Shown here one piece after another: positions 26,501-35,500 of a stretch of DNA of 44,684 bases (its first letter is position 1; each line of letters opens with the position of its first letter). The stretch covers positions 1 through 44,684 of the forward strand of contig CADAVI010000003.1 of assembly GCA_902791295.1 (NCBI GenBank), written 5' to 3'. The notes below the pieces were generated by a model. That model was not told the DNA's origin. It searched no databases and was given only the letters and a program-made list of their open reading frames with translations. The DNA is from an uncultured Bacteroidales bacterium (GTDB taxonomy: Bacteria > Bacteroidota > Bacteroidia > Bacteroidales > Bacteroidaceae). The translations under genes were made by a program, and so were the position numbers.

Positions 26501-29500
26501 CACCGGCTGGCAATACTGGAGCGATGCCGCCATGACCACGCCGCTCAACGCCGTGCCCGAGACCTCGGCCGACGTCTATGTGAGCTACGTCTATGACGAC
26601 GCCACGGCCTCCGTGCTGCAGCTCGACGGACAGCGCTTCTACAACATGCAGGCGGCCGGCCGCTATCTGGCGGAGGCCGACGGCGCCATCGATGTCAGCG
26701 CCGCCGCGCTCGACACCGATGAGGCGGTGTCCACCGACAATCTGTGGGCCTTCGACGGCACCACGGGCGGCCACGGCATCGATCCCTACGACCTGCGCCT
26801 GGTCAACAAAATGTCGGGCGAGATTTACGCCGGCGCCCCCATGACCTACGGCGTCGATACGGAGACCACCATGCACATGAGCGACGGCGAGGAGGACAAC
26901 TTCCGCTCCGCCTTCTTCCTCGCGGCATCGCCGACAGGGGAGGGGCTCTATGAGATGGTGCTCGCCTCCGGCGCGGGCATCACCGACAACATCCTGGCCG
27001 CCGTCAACTGTCACGACGGCGAGACGCTCCACCTCAACCGCACGTCAGACCTTCAGCACGGCGCTTCGGCCCTGGCAGTGAAGATGACCTCGCCCCTCAG
27101 CCGCTATATTTATAAGGTGAAGGACAAGAGTGGACGCATCGCCATTCAGGCCGTCGGCGAGGGCACCGCCGGCGAGGCGCCCGAGATTCCCGACGTGATT
27201 AAGAGTCCGCTGGTGAAGACCTACTACTACGACACGGAGACGCTGCCCTACAGCAACGGCACCGCCGTCATCACCGTGACCTACGACGTGGACGAGAGCA
27301 AGCTCTACGCCCCCAACCTCTACGGCAGCGTCTTCTACAACCTGCGCATCGGCGGCAACGGCTTTGTCAAGACCGGTGACGGCGATGCCGTGGCGCTGGA
27401 GTCCTCGACAGCCGAAAATAAGGCTACAGCCCTTGACGGTACACCCGAAGCCGGCGACACTTATGTATGGACGCCCTCTGCCCGCATCGGCGAGACCGAT
27501 GCCATTGATCCCTACGCCCTCACCCTGAAGCACAGCAACGGCAACATCCTGAGTGCGGCCTCCGCCGCAGGCGGCGCCAACGAGCTGACGCTCAAAACTT
27601 CCCCGGACACCTACAACCGCTTCATGCTGCTTGAGGGCATGATGGACAGTTACGAGTTGATGGCCGCCACGGGCGAGACGTTGCCGCTCGGTCAGTATGC
27701 CTACCTCGGCAAGAGCGGCTCCGGGGCCTATCTCGTCAACGGTCAGGCCTACACCCACGACAAGGGCAACATCTCCGTGGAGTTGGTCAGCTTTAAATAC
27801 GACTACACCTATGTGGTGGTCAACAGGAGCATGCTGGAGGCCGTGCGCATCGTGAAGAAGCAGGACGGCGGCAACCGCGTGATGCTGCCCGACGAACTGC
27901 GTTCGCCCCTGATTCCCGATGAGAACTACCACTACTATCTCGCCGACGCCTTCTCCACCATCGGCACGGCGGAGGACGGCTTCATCGGCACCTACGCCGA
28001 CAGGGGCAAAGCGGAGTCCAAATTCGTTGAGGCCGGCGGCACGCGCACCGAGCAGACAGAGTTGCCCTACAGTCCCCAGACCTACTACGTGCAATACGAC
28101 GCCTATGAGCCGCAGGGCGACGGCCTCATCCTCGACGGCACTGTGAAGTACAACATCGCCAATTACGACGGCAGCAACTACGGCTTCCTGAGAGCCAACA
28201 ACATTCAGGACAATACTCAGTCGATGTCCAACCAAACGGCCGACATCGAGGGCGCCTATATTAAGGACAACCTGGCTCTGTGGACGCTGACGGGCAACGA
28301 CCCCTACGACATTGTCATCGTCAACCAGGCCAACACCAACAAGAAACTCACCACGTGGTGGGCCACCTCTGGCGCTAATCCCGGCGGTATTGAGGTGTGG
28401 AAGGAGGACCGGAGCAACTGGAACGGACACGACTTCATCCCGCAGCGTTGGGCTGTGCTCAGGCACGAGGACGGCGGCTACCGCCTGATGTCGCTTGTGC
28501 CGGTGAAGTACGAGCCGACAAGCGACGGCGAGGCGGCCTACAGCGTGATATCCACCCGTTGGTCGACGGGCAACGTCACCACCGCCGACCAGGGCATGAG
28601 TATCCGCTTCATCCCCGCCACGCTCCACAACTACCGCTTCCACCTCACCACGAAGGTCGATGGCCGCAACCTCACGGTGACGACGAGCGAGGTGTGCCGC
28701 TCGCCGTTCAGGTTGCCCGAGGTGCTGGAGCGTCAGTATTGCGACTACACGGTGAAGTATTACGTGCTCAACGACGGCGACAACGCCACCCGCCAGCCCG
28801 TGCCTCAGGGCACGGACGGCGCCGAGGAGAAGACGCTCAGCCTCTCCACGGGGCAGTTCCCCTATTTCCAGTATGTGGACGGCCTTGCAGATAACGACCC
28901 CGGGAAGATTGTCGATATCTATGTGGACTACACCGTTCGTCCCCACTTCATTCAGGAGAACGGAGTGGATAAGACAGACGCGCAAGGCAACAAGATTGTC
29001 AATCCCGACGGCATTCCTTTCCGCCTGATGGCTGTGAAGCCCGAGACCGTGCACTTCCTGCTGAACAATATGCCCGAAGGCGTGTTCGACCTCAGCACCT
29101 ACGACAAAAGGACGGAGTCGCTGGCGGCCTACGGTCTGGACGGTCGCCGCTGCGACTACCTCTTCTTCCTCGTGATGAAGACCGACAACGACTTCTCCAA
29201 CGCCAACGGTCAGTATTTCCTGCGCCGCGAGGACAGCGGACGCATCTCCATGCTGGAAAACAAGTTCGCACCTCACTACAGGGACGCCGACAACTACCGC
29301 AACTGGACCTACAGTCGCTGCGCCGAGGCCTACCGCGAGAGCGACCACAGCGTGTTTGAGGAGAAGAAGTGGCTGTGGGCCTTCGCCGGCGACCCCTACG
29401 ACCTCTACGTGTTCAACGTCAACTCCGTGGTGGAGGAGACATACGACGCCATCCGCGAGCAGACAACCATGGTGGCCACCCACCGCGACCACCTCACGAC

Positions 29501-32500
29501 ATACACCACGCAGAGCAACACCTCCGGCACGGTGAAGGAGCATGCCGTCAGCACCTTGGCCTACAGCGACCCCGCATCGTCGTTCTACCGCTGGGGTCTG
29601 GCCAAGGGCCGGGGCAAGAATGCCGACAACACCTTCAGCTTCATCACGAGCGAGTTCACCGGCACCGACCCGAACTACACCGACCCCACAATGCCCGCCG
29701 AGGACAGTCAGCCGCTCTACTGGCGCATGGATAAATCGAAGGTGGACGGCAAGACCCAGGTGCTGCTCCAGCCCCACACCGCCGACACCACGGCGCTCGA
29801 CTACAACATCCTGCCGCTGGCCTACGAGCCGGTGAAGTATGAGAATCTCCGCTTCGTGCTGAAGCGCAGCGATGAGGTGGAGACCTACAAGACGACGTAC
29901 CATAATACATCGGTGGCCAATGTGAAGGTTTACACCGACAATGACCCTTCAAAGGAGGTGGTTGAGAACCCCACTCCGCAACAGCAGGCTGCGGCTCAGC
30001 AGGCTCAGATGAAGTTTATCGATGCGCTGCCTTCGGGCACGGTGCGTATGTATTCATCCGTCGCCGAACGCCAGTATGTCCAGGGCGACCGCATCACTAT
30101 AGATGACTTCCCCGTGGAGCTCCGGCGCCAGTTCTGCGCGTATAATCTCTATAAGGACGACTACTTCACGCCTGCCGGCACGGAGGGTTATTTCGTGGTG
30201 TACGGTCCGGAGCAGGGTGAGGTGCAGACCGACAACAAGGGCAACATCATCTATAACGAACAGGGCAAGGCCATGTTCAACTACTACGCCGTGGATCCCG
30301 AGACGGGAGAAGCTGTCTATGTGGCTCCCGGAGTGCGTCGCGGCGCACCCCCCCAGACCATCTACGTGGAATACACCGTCAACACCGACATCTTCCTCAA
30401 GGAGCAGCCGACGAGGGCACAGGTGGACGATATGCTGGCCAACAACGACCACGTCTATTTCATGGACTTTGCCGACCCCAACAAGATGAAGGGCAAGGAG
30501 ATGGCCTACAACACCGGCCACCACGCCTACTACGACGAGACGGCCACCTTCCAGAGTCAGATACGTGATCTCTATGAGGGCCTCGCTGCCGAGAAGCGTG
30601 TGTGGAACGGTTCGGAGTTTGTCGATGACACCGAACAGAAGTTCAACTACTGCCGCTACAAGACCACCGAAAACCGCATGGAGACCGTGCCCGAGGATCT
30701 GAAGTGGTATTTCGTGGGCGACCCCTACAAGACACAGGTCTATTGCACGAAGGACAACTTCAACCAGACCTCCGTCACGGTGAACGGCGTGGTCAAAGAC
30801 CCGGGCACGGTGCCCTCCAACCTCTGCCGCTTCAACCCCGTGGAGACCAACTTCCAGTTTGTGGTGGATTGCGTCCACTTCCGCACGCCCGACGAAAGCC
30901 TGATTGACGAGCGCGCAAAGCTGACCTACACCGACACCGACGGCACCGACGTGGAGGTTGACAACCCGAACTACGGCAAGCCCTATTTCCCCAACTTCTA
31001 CTGGGAGATGGTGCCCACCACCACGGGCAACGACAAGGCCTTCGCCCTGCGCTTCCGTGCGGACAATCCCGTGCTGGGCTACCGCGACGTGTTCTATTAT
31101 CTGGCCCACGACGGCATCAAGCGCACCTACAAGGAGGCGCGACGCGAAAACCCGAAGGCCTACGGCATCAACCTGAGTTACGACGAGGACAACAAGATGA
31201 TTCTCACGGGCGAATATACCGGCTACCACGCTTCCAACGACGCCAACTGTGCCATCACGCTGATGCAGCCCACGAAGATCTACTTCACGGCCTACAAGGA
31301 GAACTACGAGAGCGAACCCGTCGTGCGCGAGGAGTTGTCGGAATACTACGGCATGGGCGAGACCGTCACCGAGGTGCCCCGCCATCTGCAGCGCAAGTTT
31401 GTGCAATACGGCAATCTGGAATACCAGAAGAACAACTCTGCGGATTGGAACGCCTCCTCCGGCTTCCCCTTCACGCTTTCTGATGACAATTACTACAATC
31501 TGGAGTACTGCGCCCACGAAGACGCTGTGCTCCTGAAGCACGAACTGCGCGGCAAGACGGCGCGCGCCTCGTTCAAGTTCCGCGTCACCTACACCGTGGA
31601 TGACCTCACGAGCAACGGCGAACACATCTTCACCACGCCGGCCGACTTCGCCAACCCCGACAGGAAGCCCCAGTGGCTCGACGTCGATGTGAACCGCAAC
31701 AACTGGCTCTACTACGACAAGACCCACATGAACGGCGACCGCATTGAGTGCGACACCACGCGCACCTCGAAATATCCCACCACGGCGCAAAGCAGTGCGA
31801 TGAGCGGATGGGACACCGGCATCAAAGGCCTCCACTGGGCCTTCGTGGGCGACCCCTACAGCTTCACCGCCGTCAACCGCCGCCGCTGGGAGGACAACGG
31901 ACAGCCGCGCCGCGCCGCCGCCGGAGCCAACTTCTGGCTGGGCACCGACTATGAGACGAACACCGCCGGCGACAAGCGCAACTTCACCAAATTGGGCGAC
32001 ACCGACGTCAGCCGCGACTACAACGTGGACAACGATGCCAACGGCAACACCGCGTGGAGCCTGATGATGTGCAAGACGGGCGGCGCCGCCGACTACTTCA
32101 TGCGCACCGCCTCGCTGAAGACCGCCACCGTGAGCGAACTCGTGGGCGACTACACCAACAGCGATGCGCGCAATATGACCAACCACTACGCCCGACTCGT
32201 GCGCGAGGACTTCACGAAGCAGGGCGACCCCGCCACGCAGAGCAGCTTCACGCTGGCCGACTTCAGCCTGAAGACCAAGACGCAGGACATCCAGAAGGTG
32301 GAGGTGCGCACCGCCGTGGCCGAGGACGACGACGGCGCCGACAACGACTGCTTCGACGCCAATGTGCGCATCTACGACAAGGACGGCAACCTGAAGGCCA
32401 CGCTGAAGCATGTGGAGGTGACCTACGGCGACGTGTTCGCCTCGCTGCCCTACACGCTGCGCCGCTACGGCTGCAACTACAACGACTGCTACCAGCTCGT

Positions 32501-35500
32501 CTATAACGGCTACACGGGCGCCGCCAACGACGCCACCGCCGTGGCGGCCTTCAACAGCGCCGTGAGCGAGCGCCTGCAGAGCCTGGGCAATTTTACGGGG
32601 ACGGGCAATGCCGAGTCGTTTGTCACGCAGAAGCAGAAGGACGCCAAGTTCAGCGACGCCTCCATCGACATGACCAAACTCATCCGCGACGTGGACGGAC
32701 GGCGCTACATCGAAATCGCCTACGTCTATAGCGTGGACGAGGCCGTGGCCCCCTTCTTCACCTCGCTCAACGACGCCCGGCAGGACGAATACACCTGGAC
32801 CAACGCCTACTATCAGTGGGAGCAGGAATACAAGGGCACCAACCTGCGCGTGGTGGAACTGGTGGACGTCTTCGACCACTACGTCTATAACGCCGACGGC
32901 CACATCGTCGATGAGGTCTATAGGAAGGAGGAGCGCGTCACCTATCCCCAGGGCAACAGCTACTCCACGCCGATGGACGGCTGGCTCAACAGCCACGCCG
33001 GCAACACCCCGGCTTACGGCGACGAGCGCACGCAGAGCGAGGACAACAGGCAGAAGTGGAGCCTCGTGGGCGACCCCTACAGCTTCGAGATGACCAACTA
33101 CGCCCAGTATCTGGACAACAGCAGTTCGGCACTCTACGCTTCCGCCGATGCTGATGACGGCACGCAGGTGAACGCCTCCAACACGCAGAAGAGCCACTGG
33201 GCCATCGTGCTGGGCGACGTGAAGACCACGCTGAAGGACGGCAAGCGCGTCACCGTGACCGACGACAACGGCGACCCCGTGCGTCTCTACTACCTGGCCC
33301 TGATTGACGACGACGAGAGCAGCGCCACCTACGGCATGGCCCTGAAGTATGTCACCTTCGACCGCGCCCGCGACAACAAGGACCTCAAGTCCGCCGACCA
33401 GTATCTCTACCTCGACGGCGGAGCCCTGCTGACCAGCGACCCCACGGGCAACCTCTACGACGCCGAGGGCGTGAAGGGCTTCAACCTGGCCGACCTGCTG
33501 AGCTACGCCAACATGGTGGTCTATCACCTCGTGATGCCCCACCGCCATTCGCTCGACTACGCCGACACTTGGCCGGACGCTACTGAAGAGGAAAGGGATA
33601 AGAGGGATATGGACAGGATGGTGATCGACCGTCACCTGGCGGAGTGGATGAAATACAAGCATCCGGACTATATGGCCGACGCCGCCACCGTCACGATTGA
33701 CGGCACCGGCTACACCTGGAAGAGCGACAACTTCCTGGCCGGCAAGGTGAGCAGCGGCACCGGTGCCGTGACGAAGGGCAGCCCCTTCAAAGACCGTATG
33801 GAATCCGGGGCAAAGACGGTAATCACAGGCTGGCTGAAGGACGCCACGCTGCGCGACATCCTTACCGACAGCATCCCCGACTACACCGCGACCAACGTGG
33901 CCATCGGCAACAAACTCACCGTGCCCTGGTACATGAAGCGCCAGCACTGCCGCTACACGCTCTACCAGCGCGACGTGCTCAAGTCGCTCACGCTCAACGG
34001 CACCAACGAGTATCCCAAGGGCAGCGGGCAATATCCGTTGAACTACGCTTATCTCAAGAACGCGGCCGGACAGTATGTGGACCGCGAGGGCAACGTGGTG
34101 GACGAGGAGCACCGCATCCAGCTCTTCCTCGATGACGGCCGTCCCGCCTACGAAATCAAGTGGGTATCGGTGGTGGACTACTGGACTGCAGGCGAAGATG
34201 CGGAAAAGACCGCCAGAGTCAAAGCCGCGGCGGCGCAGACCGGCAGGGAACTGAGCAAACTGACGAAAGAGATACATAAAGACCGCATGGTGGTCATCGA
34301 CGTGGTGTATGAGACGGACGACGACAACTTCCGATTCGCCAACGACGGCCGTGAGACCAAGGCGTGGTATTCCATGATGACGCTCAACGACGACAACGGC
34401 CTCATACGCTACTCCTACAAGGACGGTGTGGGCGCCGTGCGCGACCGCAGCGTGCACGCCACCAACGATGTGCTTTGGGCGCCCGAGGGCGACCCCTACG
34501 GCTTCGTGGTGCGCAACCGCTACGCCACCGTCAACGGCACCGGCTGGGACAAGGTGGCCCTCACCACCGAGGCTGCGGCCTACAACGCAGAGACGAACGA
34601 CGACGTGACCTCCACCGATGCCTTCAACGAATATAAGGTGAAGCAGGATTTGCAGAAAGAGCACAACGCCGTCTTCGAGATGATGGGCGGCATGAGCGAC
34701 CGCAGCTTCCTCATGCACCCGACGGCAGAGCGCCTCTCCACCGCCGACGAGGCGTTCGCCGGCAGCTATGTGAAGTTCAACACCGAGACCCACCGGGCCG
34801 CGCTGGCCTACGTGAGCGACGCCAAGCACACGGCCAACACCGACCGCGACGCCAACTGGCGCCTGACCGTGACACCCGAGCAGCTCTTGCCCTATTTCGA
34901 CCGGGCGGGCTACGTGGGCGGCCTGAAGCCCGAGGTGGCCGGATCCTTCACCAACCGCGGCTACTACGGCACGCTCAACGGCTGGCGCACCGCCTACCGC
35001 AGCAATCCCGACGTGATGGACTTCACCACGGTGGAGGCCATCCGCAACCTTGTCTATGACGGCACGTTCGCCAACGCTGCCGGCACATGGCCCCAGCAGT
35101 TCACGGCGACCAACCTCGTGCCCGTGGGCAACGGCTTCTACCGCATCCTGGCCTACTCGCGCCAGGCGCTCGACCACGATGACGCGGGCATCATGGGCAC
35201 CATCTACAACGGCGTGCAGGGTCCGCGCTACATCAGCGGCTACCGCCACCTCTCCGAGGCCCGCAAGAAGAACTTCAGCACCAACGGCGCCCTGCCGCTC
35301 CACTGCTACGAGACCGACGAGGCCCACGCCACGATGAAGACCTTCGGCGCCTTCACCAAGCTGGCCGCCAACCTGAGCGCCACCGACACCGATGGCACGC
35401 GCGCCCTCGATGCCCATCCTGCCCTGAGGGGCAACATCGAGGTGCTCCCCGTGGAGTACGACCCCTCCGGCATCTTCCGCTTTGAGAGCACCGGTACCTA

